From the NCBI GenBank assembly GCA_016872795.1, contig VGYZ01000002.1, forward strand, positions 43,627 to 107,626: a DNA stretch of 64,000 nucleotides, read 5' to 3'. The DNA comes from Planctomycetota bacterium. GTDB taxonomy: Bacteria > Planctomycetota > UBA1135 > GCA-002686595. The translations under genes and the position numbers were made by a program. Of this stretch, positions 41,954-51,000 are shown in pieces (position 1 is the stretch's first letter; every line of letters starts with the position of its first letter). The notes beneath the pieces are model-generated. The model worked only from the letters and a program-made list of their open reading frames with translations, was not told the DNA's origin and made no database searches.

Positions 41954-44470
41954 CTAGCGCCGCCGACGGCGCGCGGCCGACCACCAGCGGCGCTGAGCGC
42001 TCATGTCGAGTGGCGTCTCGCGACCGAACTCGAGATCGACTTGCAGCGTGGCGATCTCGTGCGGACGCATCGGCACGCGCACGACGCTCCACGGCAGCTG
42101 CCGCGGGCCGTGGGGCGGAACGCAGGGACGCGCCGCCAACGGCTCGAGCACGCAACCGAGCAAGTCCGTCTTCGCTGCGCGCGCGATCGGACCCGGCAGG
42201 CGCAGCAGGGCCTCGCCCGCGCGCCCTTCGTACTCCACCAGCCGCACGACGAACGGATCGGCGCAGTCCCGCGCGAACGAGCCGTCCAGCCCGTCGGCAG
42301 CGCGCTGGCACTCGCGGTACAGGGCCGTGCAGAGCACATGCGTCGACTCGACCGCGAGCGCGCCAAGCGACTTCGGCAGGTCGCCTCCACCGAGCACGGC
42401 GGCGGAGCTCTCGAAGCGTGGCGAGCCGAGGTTGCACTCCATGGCGAGTCGCGGACGATCGACCGCCGCGAGCGACCCGTGCGGGAAGAGCCAGAACTCG
42501 GCGTCGAAAACATTGTCGTAGTGCTCGCCATCCCATGGATCGTTCGAAAGCACCAGCGCTCGCACACCGCGCGCGTCGCGCAGGAACTGCTGCGCGCCGT
42601 CGTGAACCACCAGCAGCCCGCGACCGAGGTCGCCGTCGTCGAGCAGATCGACGAAGCTGTGCGCGGTGAACGGCCGCGAGATGTCCTCGAATGTCTGCGG
42701 AGAGCCGAGCGGGTCGCCGGTCGGGTACTTGCGCAAGCGATCGCGTTCCGCGCGCACCTCGCTCACGCCGTAGGGATGGTCGTGCAGGAGCCGCGCCGGA
42801 GCGAAGCGCGGAGCGAACGCGAGCCCGAGCGCCGACATGAGGCCCGGATCGGGCTGCGCAACATTCTCTCCCTGCAGCCGGATCCACAGGGCGTCGTGCA
42901 CCATGGAGAGCGAGTACGTCACGCGGATGGCACTGCCGCCGCGCCCCTCGCGCAGGAACGCATACTCAGCGAACTCCTGACCATCGGCGGAGCCGGACAA
43001 GTTGACCGTCGCAAAGCGCTCGAGCGCGCGTTCGCGGCGCATCTCGAGCGCGCCGAGCGGACGACCGGGCGCGAGAATCCCGTCGGGCCAGTCGCGCGAG
43101 TGCAACTGGGTCACGAGCCCACTTGCGCGATCGATGCGCACTTCGAATGGGCCGCGCGCGAGCACGAGCTCGTGTTCCTCGTCGCGCAGATCGATGCGCC
43201 CCAGCGGAGCGTCCTCGACCTCGTCGTAGGGATCGACGACGCGGTACCCGAACGCTGGAACGCCGCGGACGACTCCGTGGTCGTGAGCGATGTCGCGCGT
43301 CCAACCCAGCGTGTTGAACACGATCGTGCCGCCCTCGGGCCCCTCGACCCGCTTGCCGAGGTACTCGAGCGTGCGCGCGAACACTTCGCCGCCCGTGGCG
43401 ATCGCGCGCTCAAACAGGCGCTCGCCGTAGGCTCCGCACTCGCCCTCGCCGGAGTGAACCTCGTGGTGCTGGCCCGCGAGCAGGTCGCGCCATGCGTCCT
43501 CGAGCTCCCAGTGCGGATAGACGCGCAAGCCCGCGTACGGTCGCCCGAACAAGCCTGCGAGCGAGCACAGACTCTCGGCCGCGAGCAGCTGTTCCTCCGC
43601 CGTGCGGCTGTAGCGCAAGACATAGTCGCCGTTCTTGGCCGTCGTAGTTCCGTGCCATGCATCGTCGAGCGTGTAGTGGCGCACCGGCATCTCCGCGTGG
43701 CTCGCACGGACGAGCTCCACGAGCTCGCTCAGGGTCGCTGAACGCGACTCGAAGCGCGGATCCCCGAGCAGTGCTCTCAGCGGCTCGATCAGCTCATTCG
43801 CCGTGCACAGACCCGCGGCCTGCGGCTGCAGCTCGAGCCATTGCCGCAGGACGAGCGGAGCGCTCGCGCGCGACATGCGCGTCTCGAGCTCTCTCCCAAG
43901 TTCCTCGAGCCACTGCGCCAGCGCGAACTCCGTGCGCGGCAGCGTCGGCAGGCGCGTGCCGTCGAGCCCTTCCCACAGCACGATGGGCGCCGTTTCCTCC
44001 GGCAACTCGGGACTGTTGCGCGTCCACTGGTACGACAGCGACGCGCAGCGCACGCCGACGCCCGCGAGGATCTGCGGCAACTGCGGGAAGAAATCGAGCT
44101 CCTCGCTCCAGCGCGCGCGCGGCCAGACCCCGAGCAGGCGCCGCGCGGTTCGTATGCCGAGCACATGCTGGCGCACATTGCTCTCGCCTCCGTGGAAGAG
44201 CCCGATCGGTTGACCGTATGTCGTGCCGACCAGCTCGATCACGCCCGCCTGCACGGCCGCGCGCAGGTCCGAGAGCACCTCGGGACGATCCGCCGCGAGA
44301 CGCTCGATGCCAGCGGCATCGCACTCGAAGTTGCCGCGGATCCGCAGCTCGCTGGCGAGGAACAGCATGTCCCGCACGGAGGCCGCGAACTGGTCGAGGC
44401 CGCGCGTCCACTCATGTCCGCACCAGTGGGCGTGATTGCCGAAGGTGTACAGCAGCGGCTGGGGGCTCAT
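41954..44470 (-). CDS. GH38-like glycoside hydrolase (alpha-mannosidase family)
   Basis: The 838-residue product resembles GH38 enzymes. The N-terminal barrel begins LLYTFGNHAHWCGHEW and contains RARWSEELDFFPQLPQIL and LSYQWTRNSPEL. The helical middle domain contains the LAGQHHEVHSGEGE segment, matching the Q-x-H-D/E-x-x-x-G metal-site region. The rest is the beta-sandwich typical of the family (GGTIVFNTLGWTRD). No signal peptide is seen. Catalytic assignment is uncertain because the sequence is divergent; an acid-base/nucleophile pair cannot be fixed by eye. It is the last gene of a seven-gene minus-strand block. Confidence 0.72.
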   Translation of the reverse strand: MSPQPLLYTFGNHAHWCGHEWTRGLDQFAASVRDMLFLASELRIRGNFECDAAGIERLAADRPEVLSDLRAAVQAGVIELVGTTYGQPIGLFHGGESNVRQHVLGIRTARRLLGVWPRARWSEELDFFPQLPQILAGVGVRCASLSYQWTRNSPELPEETAPIVLWEGLDGTRLPTLPRTEFALAQWLEELGRELETRMSRASAPLVLRQWLELQPQAAGLCTANELIEPLRALLGDPRFESRSATLSELVELVRASHAEMPVRHYTLDDAWHGTTTAKNGDYVLRYSRTAEEQLLAAESLCSLAGLFGRPYAGLRVYPHWELEDAWRDLLAGQHHEVHSGEGECGAYGERLFERAIATGGEVFARTLEYLGKRVEGPEGGTIVFNTLGWTRDIAHDHGVVRGVPAFGYRVVDPYDEVEDAPLGRIDLRDEEHELVLARGPFEVRIDRASGLVTQLHSRDWPDGILAPGRPLGALEMRRERALERFATVNLSGSADGQEFAEYAFLREGRGGSAIRVTYSLSMVHDALWIRLQGENVAQPDPGLMSALGLAFAPRFAPARLLHDHPYGVSEVRAERDRLRKYPTGDPLGSPQTFEDISRPFTAHSFVDLLDDGDLGRGLLVVHDGAQQFLRDARGVRALVLSNDPWDGEHYDNVFDAEFWLFPHGSLAAVDRPRLAMECNLGSPRFESSAAVLGGGDLPKSLGALAVESTHVLCTALYRECQRAADGLDGSFARDCADPFVVRLVEYEGRAGEALLRLPGPIARAAKTDLLGCVLEPLAARPCVPPHGPRQLPWSVVRVPMRPHEIATLQVDLEFGRETPLDMSAQRRWWSAARRRRR

Positions 44471-44489
44471 CGGGGGTCCTCCGTCGCGC

Positions 44490-45623
44490 TCAGCGCCTGC
44501 GCACCGAGTAGGTCGCGCCGGCCCACGTCGCCCAATCCCGCTGGAAGTCCGCGAGCGAGACATTCAGCGCAATCTGAATCGCCTCGGATGTCGGCTTCTC
44601 CTGCTGCAGCGTGCGGACGAGCAGCCCGAGGCTTCCGGTGTGAGCGCGCACCACACAGTCGACATAGGACCACGCGAACAGGCGCTGCTCGAGCGAGAGC
44701 GCCACCGTGTCGAGCCCGGAGATCGCGCTCAATTCGAGCACCTCACCGGCCGCGGCGCGACGCGCGACCTCCGATTCGAACTTCCATGGCTCGAGCTTCC
44801 CGAGTGTCGTCTCGCTGAGTGAGCACCACACTTCCACGGAGCCCATCCGCCGCAGCTCGCAGAAGTGCGCGTAGCCCTCGTCGATCCAACCGGCCTTCTT
44901 GCCGCCGAGCCAGACGGACTTGTAGACGCAGGACATCAGGCAGTGAGCGAGCTGATGGACGAGCTCGCGCTCGAGATCCGACTCGTTGCGCACGCGGCCC
45001 TTGCCATGGCACAGCGAAATCACCGGTGCCCCGCCCATCAGCTTCGCCACGGACTTCGAGCGCTCGAGCGTCCACTTCGAGCTGGCCCGCTCCTGATCCT
45101 TCTCGCTGCCCCACACGAACAGTTGCGTCACGCCCGCGAGGTCTTCCGTCCGTACTCCGCTGTCCGCGGCGAACTCGGACCACGAACGCTCGCACAAGTC
45201 GAGCAGCCGATGCGCGGCCTCGTGCGGACCGGAGGCGGCCTTGAGGGGACTGCGCTTGAGATCGAACGCAAGCCGGAAATGCGCCGTGTCGAGGTGCAGG
45301 AGATCGCGTCGACCCAGAAACTCGTCGACCGGACGCGTACTCTCGCGCCAACTCACGAGCTCCGCGCGCTGGGCCGCGACATCGATCTCCGGCGCCTTGA
45401 GGCAACTCGCACACTCGAGCCAGCGCACGCCGCCGCAGTCGCCGCAACCCTGAGCGACCGAACAGTGCAGGAAAGGTCGCTCACTCGCGCACGCCTTCGA
45501 CGCGCACAAGCGACACGCGACCACGCCGCGATCCTTGCAGCTACCGCAGGCAGGTTCCTGCACAGCGAACGACAGGTCGCTGCACAGCGCGCCCAGAAAC
45601 AGCCATCGCGCCAACATCCACAT
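44490..45623 (-). CDS. Exported Cys-rich protein with an inactivated gluzincin-like peptidase domain
   Basis: The 377-residue product has a signal peptide (MWMLARWLFLGALCSDLSFA) and then CxxC zinc-ribbon-like pairs in a DnaJ-type spacing (CGSCKDRGVVACRLC, CGDCGGVRWLECASC). The C-terminal 220 residues resemble a metallopeptidase: RELVHQLAHCLM stands where HExxH is expected, followed by GWIDEGYAHF, which normally supplies the third zinc ligand. Gln replaces the catalytic Glu, so zinc may still bind but peptide hydrolysis should be lost. Located between the STT3-like and GH38-like genes. Function unknown. Confidence 0.7.
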   Translation of the reverse strand: MWMLARWLFLGALCSDLSFAVQEPACGSCKDRGVVACRLCASKACASERPFLHCSVAQGCGDCGGVRWLECASCLKAPEIDVAAQRAELVSWRESTRPVDEFLGRRDLLHLDTAHFRLAFDLKRSPLKAASGPHEAAHRLLDLCERSWSEFAADSGVRTEDLAGVTQLFVWGSEKDQERASSKWTLERSKSVAKLMGGAPVISLCHGKGRVRNESDLERELVHQLAHCLMSCVYKSVWLGGKKAGWIDEGYAHFCELRRMGSVEVWCSLSETTLGKLEPWKFESEVARRAAAGEVLELSAISGLDTVALSLEQRLFAWSYVDCVVRAHTGSLGLLVRTLQQEKPTSEAIQIALNVSLADFQRDWATWAGATYSVRRR

Positions 45624-45652
45624 CGGCGGCGAGTGTAGCGAGAACCGCGCGC

Positions 45653-47359
45653 TCAGCGCTCGCGCGGCGAGAGCGAAGGCACATCCTCGACACTGTGCAC
45701 GCCCAGCCGCCGGTAGATCGCGACCGCGGGGCCCGCAGCCTCGCCCTCCTCCGCCGCAGCTCCCGCAGCCGTGATCCAGCGCGGAGACACGTACACGGGC
45801 TCCAGCGCGCCTTGGAGCTCGAGTCGCGGATCGAGTGCGAGACGCGCCACGACGGAGAGCGGGTGCAGCGCGAGCTCCGCATCGCGCAAGGCCAGCGGAG
45901 TCACCAGGAGGTACGCTGCATCCGCACGAGCCATGGCCGAGGCGAGTTGCAAGGGCTCGCGCGCCTCGAACACCGCGGCCAGCGCGGGCGAGAGCGGCGC
46001 GCGCGAGCCTTCGAAGCTCGCGCCGACGACGCCGCGACGCGCGTGCAATCCGATCGCTCCCGCGAGCGCCGGCGGAGCGGCCACACGCCAGGTTTGCTTG
46101 GCCTCCGGGTGATTGAACGCGCCGGGCGAGGAGGAGCGCTCGCGCAGCCAGCGCAACGCTGCGGGCCACGACTGTGCGGTCGCGTTCGACCCGCGCGCGC
46201 GAGAGAGCGTCGGCACGACGAGTGCGACCATGGCGCAGACCGCGAGCGCAAGTCCGCGGCCACGGTCCAGCTCGGCTCTCGCCAACGCGAGCGCCGCGAG
46301 CGCGATGTTCGCAGCCACGAACGCGGCAAAGAAGCGGCGATCGACCAGAGCGCAAACGAACGCCAGCGCGAGCGCGAGCGCGAGCACCGCGACGAGCGGC
46401 TCGCGCCAGCGATGTCGCACGAGCGCCAGCGCGAGCACGAAGGCCGCCAGCGAAAGCGCGAGCGTGTCGGGCGAGCTGTCGAGCAGGCCGCCCGTGGACA
46501 CATCGGGCAGCCACAGCGTCGCTGCCGCGTCCTCGAGCGGAAACGCGAGCAGCGCGAGCCCCGTCGCCACGAACGCGAGCACGGCGCGCCAAGCGTCGCG
46601 GCTGTGCTCGCGACTCGCGCGCACCGCGCGCACGACGAACGCACCGAGCACGGCGGCACACACCGGCCACGCCTCCCTTCCCGCGAGCAGTGCGAGCGCG
46701 GCGCCCAATCCGCCGCCCAGCGCTCCCACCAGCAGATCGACGCGCTCCGCACCGCGCAGGGCGAGCGCGAGCGCTGCGAACTGCGCCAGCGAGAAGAGCA
46801 CGATCCAGCCGTGCGCGTTCAGGGCTCCAGCGGACTCGCGGGCGAGCCCGAGCGGATGCAGTGCCGCGAACGCGGCAACGAGGAGCGCGACAGCGGCGCC
46901 GGATCCCGCTCCCGCGAGAAACACGCCCAGCATCCCGGCGGCGAGCACGCAAAGCGCGGACAGCGCGGGACTGATCCACGCGCGCGCGCGCTCGAGCGTG
47001 GATTCCTCGATGCCTCCGAGCTCGACGGCCTGCTCGGAGCGCTCGAGCGTGTGCGCGAATCCGACCGCGAGCGCGGCGTGCACGAGCGGCGGCCACGGCG
47101 GCAGCGATGTCGCGGCGTCTGGCCCGAGAAAGCGGTCACGCTCCGGTATGTGCGCCGTCACGAGGGACAACTGGACGAGCCGCATACGGTAGTCGCTGTC
47201 GGAATCGGCGAGCGGCGCGTACACGCCGCCGCGCGCTCGCGCATCGCCCGTCGCGGGCCGCGCGCGCAGCACGAACGCGAGCAGTGCGAGCAGCGCGAGT
47301 CCCGTGACGAGGAGCACGCGACTCCAAGGACCTCGCTCGGATCGAGATCCTACTGCCAC
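45653..47359 (-). CDS. STT3-like GT-C fold multi-pass membrane protein
   Basis: The 568-residue protein has 11-13 hydrophobic helices. After the first helix, the loop DSDSDYRMRLVQLSLV and then PWPPLVHAAL is like the first external loop of STT3/AglB oligosaccharyltransferases, which carries the metal-binding Asp pair. The C-terminal soluble part has SWPAALRWLRER, matching the usual A-L-x-W-L-x-E lead-in, but the WWDYG catalytic motif expected next is missing. It may be a divergent glycosyltransferase. The GTG start at 47359 overlaps the end of the upstream gene by ten bases. Confidence 0.65.
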   Translation of the reverse strand: MAVGSRSERGPWSRVLLVTGLALLALLAFVLRARPATGDARARGGVYAPLADSDSDYRMRLVQLSLVTAHIPERDRFLGPDAATSLPPWPPLVHAALAVGFAHTLERSEQAVELGGIEESTLERARAWISPALSALCVLAAGMLGVFLAGAGSGAAVALLVAAFAALHPLGLARESAGALNAHGWIVLFSLAQFAALALALRGAERVDLLVGALGGGLGAALALLAGREAWPVCAAVLGAFVVRAVRASREHSRDAWRAVLAFVATGLALLAFPLEDAAATLWLPDVSTGGLLDSSPDTLALSLAAFVLALALVRHRWREPLVAVLALALALAFVCALVDRRFFAAFVAANIALAALALARAELDRGRGLALAVCAMVALVVPTLSRARGSNATAQSWPAALRWLRERSSSPGAFNHPEAKQTWRVAAPPALAGAIGLHARRGVVGASFEGSRAPLSPALAAVFEAREPLQLASAMARADAAYLLVTPLALRDAELALHPLSVVARLALDPRLELQGALEPVYVSPRWITAAGAAAEEGEAAGPAVAIYRRLGVHSVEDVPSLSPRER

Positions 47360-48735
47360 GCTTCGACCTGCGCGGGAAGCGAGAGATCGTCGAGGATCAC
47401 CACGCCGCTGCCCTCCAATCCACTGCGGCGCGGATGGGTCGCGCCCGCGGCTTGCGGTCCGACGACGAGCTGGGGCACGCTGCCGTAGCGCTCGGGATCC
47501 GAGCGTGCGACCAGTGGTCCGCACAGCACGATTCCGGCGAGCTTGGGTGCCTCGCCCGCTCGAAATCCGCGCTCGAGTCGCGCGGTCGCTTCGCCGCGCG
47601 CGAGAGCGTAGAGCGGACGATCCTCGAGCCATTGCCCCAGCCGCGCGAGCAGACCGTCGACTTCCTTGGGCTGCGCCGGCAAGTGCAGCGCGAACAGCTG
47701 CGTGCCCGTGCGCTCCGCGTAGTCGCGCCACAGCGCGCCGAGCGCACCGGCGAGGACGTGGTCAGGGGCTTCGGAATCCGGCGAGAGGATCGCTAGCGCG
47801 CGCCTCGGATCACTCGCGGGTCCGTAGGTCCAGATCCAGTGCTCGACGCCGTCCGTCTCGCGCCAGCCCAGCTCGAGCGGCACCGGGATGCCCGTCGGAG
47901 CGCCGCTCTCGGGCCAGTGTTCGAGCGCGCTCAGGAGCTCGCCGCCCGAGAGTGCCGCGCTGCCGCGCCGCCCCGTCGACACGAGCCGCCGTGCGAGCGC
48001 CGCGACGCGCCCGAAGCCCGGCTGCGTCGAGCGCGGCTTCGCCAGCGCTGCCTCGAGGCGCATGCGGAGGTCCGCCACGGCGTCGACGCGCACCTCCGCG
48101 AGCGCGAAGCCTTCCGTGGGGCGATCGGGCCGCGTGACGACACCGAAGAGACGCCAGGGCGCCTCCGGGCCGAGCGGGCCGCGCACATACATCTCGAAGC
48201 CCTGCTCGTTCACCGCCCGGAAGCCGATCGGCTCGCGCCGCGCGGGCAGCTCGCTGCCGTCGCTCGCCAGCCAGCGCAGTTCGAGCCAGAAATCCTCGCG
48301 CACTTCGACGGGATGAGCGCGCCGCACGCGCACCACGAGCGGATCTCCGAGTCCCTCCGAGCGCGCGTGGAACGCGCCGGGCGCGACGGACAGATCGAGC
48401 GCGCTCGCGAGCAGGTCGAGTTCGACCCGCTCCGCGGCGTGGCCGGTCGAGAGCTCCGTCTCGACGAGCCGCAAGGCCTCGAGACTCGGCGCCCAGTTGG
48501 GCGAAGCCCCCACGGGTCGCGCCGCGATCAACGCAGCCGCCGCGCGCTCGCGCTGCTCTGGCTTCGCGCGCAGGTAGTGCGCGAGAAAGCGCTGCTGGCG
48601 CTCGCTGCGCACGCAGGCGTCATGTTCTTTCCACGCTGCCGCGTCGAGCGCCGCGGGCGAGAGCTGCTCTCGGACTTCGGGCGCGTGAGCAGCGGCCGCG
48701 TGCGCGAGGAATGCGAGTGCGAGCGAGGGCAGCAC
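47350..48735 (-). CDS. Secreted protein of unknown function
   Basis: The 461-residue product starts at GTG 48735 with a signal peptide (VLPSLALAFLAHAAAAHA). I recognise no family. A central beta-rich region (DPLVVRVRRAHPVEVREDFW, VNEQGFEMYVRG) precedes a C-terminal region with alternating strands and helices (ALGALWRDYAERTGTQLFAL, GIVLCGPLVARSDP), which could be an alpha/beta hydrolase-like fold, though no clear G-x-S-x-G is present. It lies between ftcD and the STT3-like gene and overlaps the latter, so they are likely co-expressed. Confidence 0.65.
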   Translation of the reverse strand: MLPSLALAFLAHAAAAHAPEVREQLSPAALDAAAWKEHDACVRSERQQRFLAHYLRAKPEQRERAAAALIAARPVGASPNWAPSLEALRLVETELSTGHAAERVELDLLASALDLSVAPGAFHARSEGLGDPLVVRVRRAHPVEVREDFWLELRWLASDGSELPARREPIGFRAVNEQGFEMYVRGPLGPEAPWRLFGVVTRPDRPTEGFALAEVRVDAVADLRMRLEAALAKPRSTQPGFGRVAALARRLVSTGRRGSAALSGGELLSALEHWPESGAPTGIPVPLELGWRETDGVEHWIWTYGPASDPRRALAILSPDSEAPDHVLAGALGALWRDYAERTGTQLFALHLPAQPKEVDGLLARLGQWLEDRPLYALARGEATARLERGFRAGEAPKLAGIVLCGPLVARSDPERYGSVPQLVVGPQAAGATHPRRSGLEGSGVVILDDLSLPAQVEAWQ

Positions 48736-48757
48736 GTTCGAGGATCCCCGGGACAAC

Positions 48758-49654
48758 CTACAGCAATTCCTCGATGAACTGCTTCTTCGGATCGAAGCCG
48801 CGCAGGCGAATGCGCTCCGCGGTTCCGGCGGGGAGCGACGCGCGCGGAGCGAGGCCGACCAGCTCGCTCTCGAGGATCTCGACGCCGGCGGCGCGCGCGA
48901 GCCGCTCCACTTCCTCGAACACGCGCCGCAGACCCGTCGCACGGAAGTCGCACACATTCATCGAAACCTGCGCGCACTTCGGCGCGTCGATCGCGAAACC
49001 CATGGCCTTGATGCCCTTGAGCCCGCCGTCCTTCTCGCGGATCGCCTTGGCGATCGACTTGGCGAGCGCGAGGTCTTCGCTGTGCAGATTGATGTTGAAC
49101 GCGATCAGGAACTGCCGCGCGCCGATCACGGTCGCGCCAGCACTCTGGTGCAGCGCGTTCTTCGGGCCTTCGTCGGGCACGCGCGCGGGATCGCTCGCGA
49201 TCGCCTCGCGCAGCTTCTCGAAGCCGATGTTGCGCACATCGGGCAAGTTGCGCCGCGCCGGGGTGCGCGCGGCCGACTCGTAGAAGTAGACGGGGATCGA
49301 GAGCTCGCGACCCACGCGCGCGCCGAGCGCGTGCGCGAGGGCCACGCACTCCTCCATCGTCGATCCTTCGAGCGGAATGAACGGCACGACATCGGTCGCA
49401 CCGATGCGAGGGTGCTCGCCCTCGTGGCAGCGCAAGTCGAGCACGAGACTCGCCTTCGCAATCCCGCGGAAAACCGCCTCGGCCACGGCCGAGCCCTCGC
49501 CCACGAGCGTGACCACGGAGCGGTTGTGGCTCGCGTCGCTCGAGCGATCGATCACGCGCACGCCCGGCACCGAGCGTAGCGCCTCGAGGATCAACTCGAG
49601 GACTTCGGGGCGGCGACCTTCACTGAAGTTGGGGACACACTCGACGAGACCCAT
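48758..49654 (-). CDS. ftcD: Glutamate formimidoyltransferase
   Basis: The enzyme transfers the formimino group of N-formimino-L-glutamate to tetrahydrofolate in histidine breakdown. The 298-residue product covers the transferase domain only, without the cyclodeaminase half of the animal enzyme. Signatures are VECVPNFSEGRRPEV at the N-terminus, SDASHNRSVVTLVG, DLRCHEGEHPRIGATDVVPF with the catalytic histidine and FNINLHSEDLALAKSIA. It follows hutI by 43 bases, which supplies its substrate. Confidence 0.93.
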   Translation of the reverse strand: MGLVECVPNFSEGRRPEVLELILEALRSVPGVRVIDRSSDASHNRSVVTLVGEGSAVAEAVFRGIAKASLVLDLRCHEGEHPRIGATDVVPFIPLEGSTMEECVALAHALGARVGRELSIPVYFYESAARTPARRNLPDVRNIGFEKLREAIASDPARVPDEGPKNALHQSAGATVIGARQFLIAFNINLHSEDLALAKSIAKAIREKDGGLKGIKAMGFAIDAPKCAQVSMNVCDFRATGLRRVFEEVERLARAAGVEILESELVGLAPRASLPAGTAERIRLRGFDPKKQFIEELL

Positions 49655-49697
49655 GGCTGTGCGCTCCTGTTGCGGACGGATTCGAAGGGCGACGAGT

Positions 49698-50960
49698 CTA
49701 GCGCGCGCGCTCGAAGGCGACGCGCCCGCCGCGCACGACCGTGCGCACGGGATTGCGGCCGAGCTCGTAGGCGAGGTGGCGATGGTTGGGCACGTCGAGC
49801 ACGAGCACATCGGCGCGCTTTCCCGCCTCGAGCGAGCCGATGCGCTCTCCGCGGCCGAGCGAGCAGGCCGCATTGAGCGTCGCCGCCGTCAGACACTCCG
49901 CCGCGCTCATGCGATAGCGCAGCGCCGCCCACGAGATCACCTCGCTCATGCTCTGCAGATAGCACGAGCCGGGATTGAAGTCGGTCGAGATCGCGACCGG
50001 CACGCCCGCGTCGATCATGCGCCGTCCGGGCGCTTCGCGCTCCTGTCGCAGGAAGAGCGGCACCACGGGACACAGGACCGCGACGACGCCGTGCGCGGCG
50101 AGCGCGTCGATGCCGCGCTCGCTCACGTGCTCGAGGTGATCGGCGCTGGCGGCCCCGAGCTCCGCGGCGAGCTCCGCGCCGCCGAGCGGCGTCAGTTGAT
50201 CGACATGCAGTCGCAGCCCGAGCCCGTGCTCGCGCGCCGCCCCGAGAATGCGCCGCGACTGCGCGAGCGAGAACGCGATGCCTTCGGTGAAGACATCGCA
50301 GTACTCGGCGAGTCCCTCGCGCGCCACGCGCGGCAGCATCTCGCGCACGAGCAGCTCGACATAGGCCTGCTTGTCACCGCGGAATTCCTCGGGGAAATCG
50401 TGGGCTCCGAGGAAGGTCGGCACGACATCGACTGTGTGGCGCGCGCGCACGGCCGCGAGCGCTTCGAGGCACTTGTGCTCCGCTTCGAGCGACAGCCCGT
50501 AGCCGGTCTTGGCCTCGACGGTCGTCGTGCCGAGCTCCAAGAAGCGATCGAGGTGGCGCTCGAGCCGCGCTTCGAGCAGCTCGCGCGAGGCCGCGCGCAC
50601 GCCGCGCGTCGTCGACAGGATGCCGCCGCCCGCGGCCGCGATTTCGGCGTAGGTCGCGCCGCGCGTGCGCAGCTCGAACTCGTCCTCGCGCGTGGTCGCG
50701 AACAGCGGGTGCGTGTGCGCGTCGACGAAGCCGGGAACGAGCGTGCCGCCCGCGGCATCGAGCGTTCGCGCCGGTGCGAAGCGTGCCGCGAGCTCGTCCT
50801 CCGGCCCGACGGCGACGATGTGCTCGCCCACGATTGCGACTGCGCCGCGCGGCACGATCGACAGCGCCGCGAGCTCGCGGCCCTTGCGCGGCGTGGAACC
50901 CAGCGGCGTGGCCAGCTCGCTGGCGCCGCGAATCAGGAGGTCGACCGGTCGAAGCGTCAT
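49698..50960 (-). CDS. hutI: Imidazolonepropionase
   Basis: HutI opens the imidazolone ring to give N-formimino-L-glutamate, the third step of histidine degradation. The 420-residue product is an amidohydrolase: the metal-site VDAHTHPLFA, YGLSLEAEHKCLEAL, THE-like AHDFPEEFRG, LHVDQLTP, SADHLEHVSE and STDFNPGSCYLQSM are all present. I chose ATG 50960 because the frame upstream is low-complexity. The genes for the first two steps (hutH, hutU) are not in the window. Confidence 0.93.
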   Translation of the reverse strand: MTLRPVDLLIRGASELATPLGSTPRKGRELAALSIVPRGAVAIVGEHIVAVGPEDELAARFAPARTLDAAGGTLVPGFVDAHTHPLFATTREDEFELRTRGATYAEIAAAGGGILSTTRGVRAASRELLEARLERHLDRFLELGTTTVEAKTGYGLSLEAEHKCLEALAAVRARHTVDVVPTFLGAHDFPEEFRGDKQAYVELLVREMLPRVAREGLAEYCDVFTEGIAFSLAQSRRILGAAREHGLGLRLHVDQLTPLGGAELAAELGAASADHLEHVSERGIDALAAHGVVAVLCPVVPLFLRQEREAPGRRMIDAGVPVAISTDFNPGSCYLQSMSEVISWAALRYRMSAAECLTAATLNAACSLGRGERIGSLEAGKRADVLVLDVPNHRHLAYELGRNPVRTVVRGGRVAFERAR

Positions 50961-51000
50961 CGCGTGGGGCGGCGAGGAGCTGCTCCTCGCCGCGCCCATG

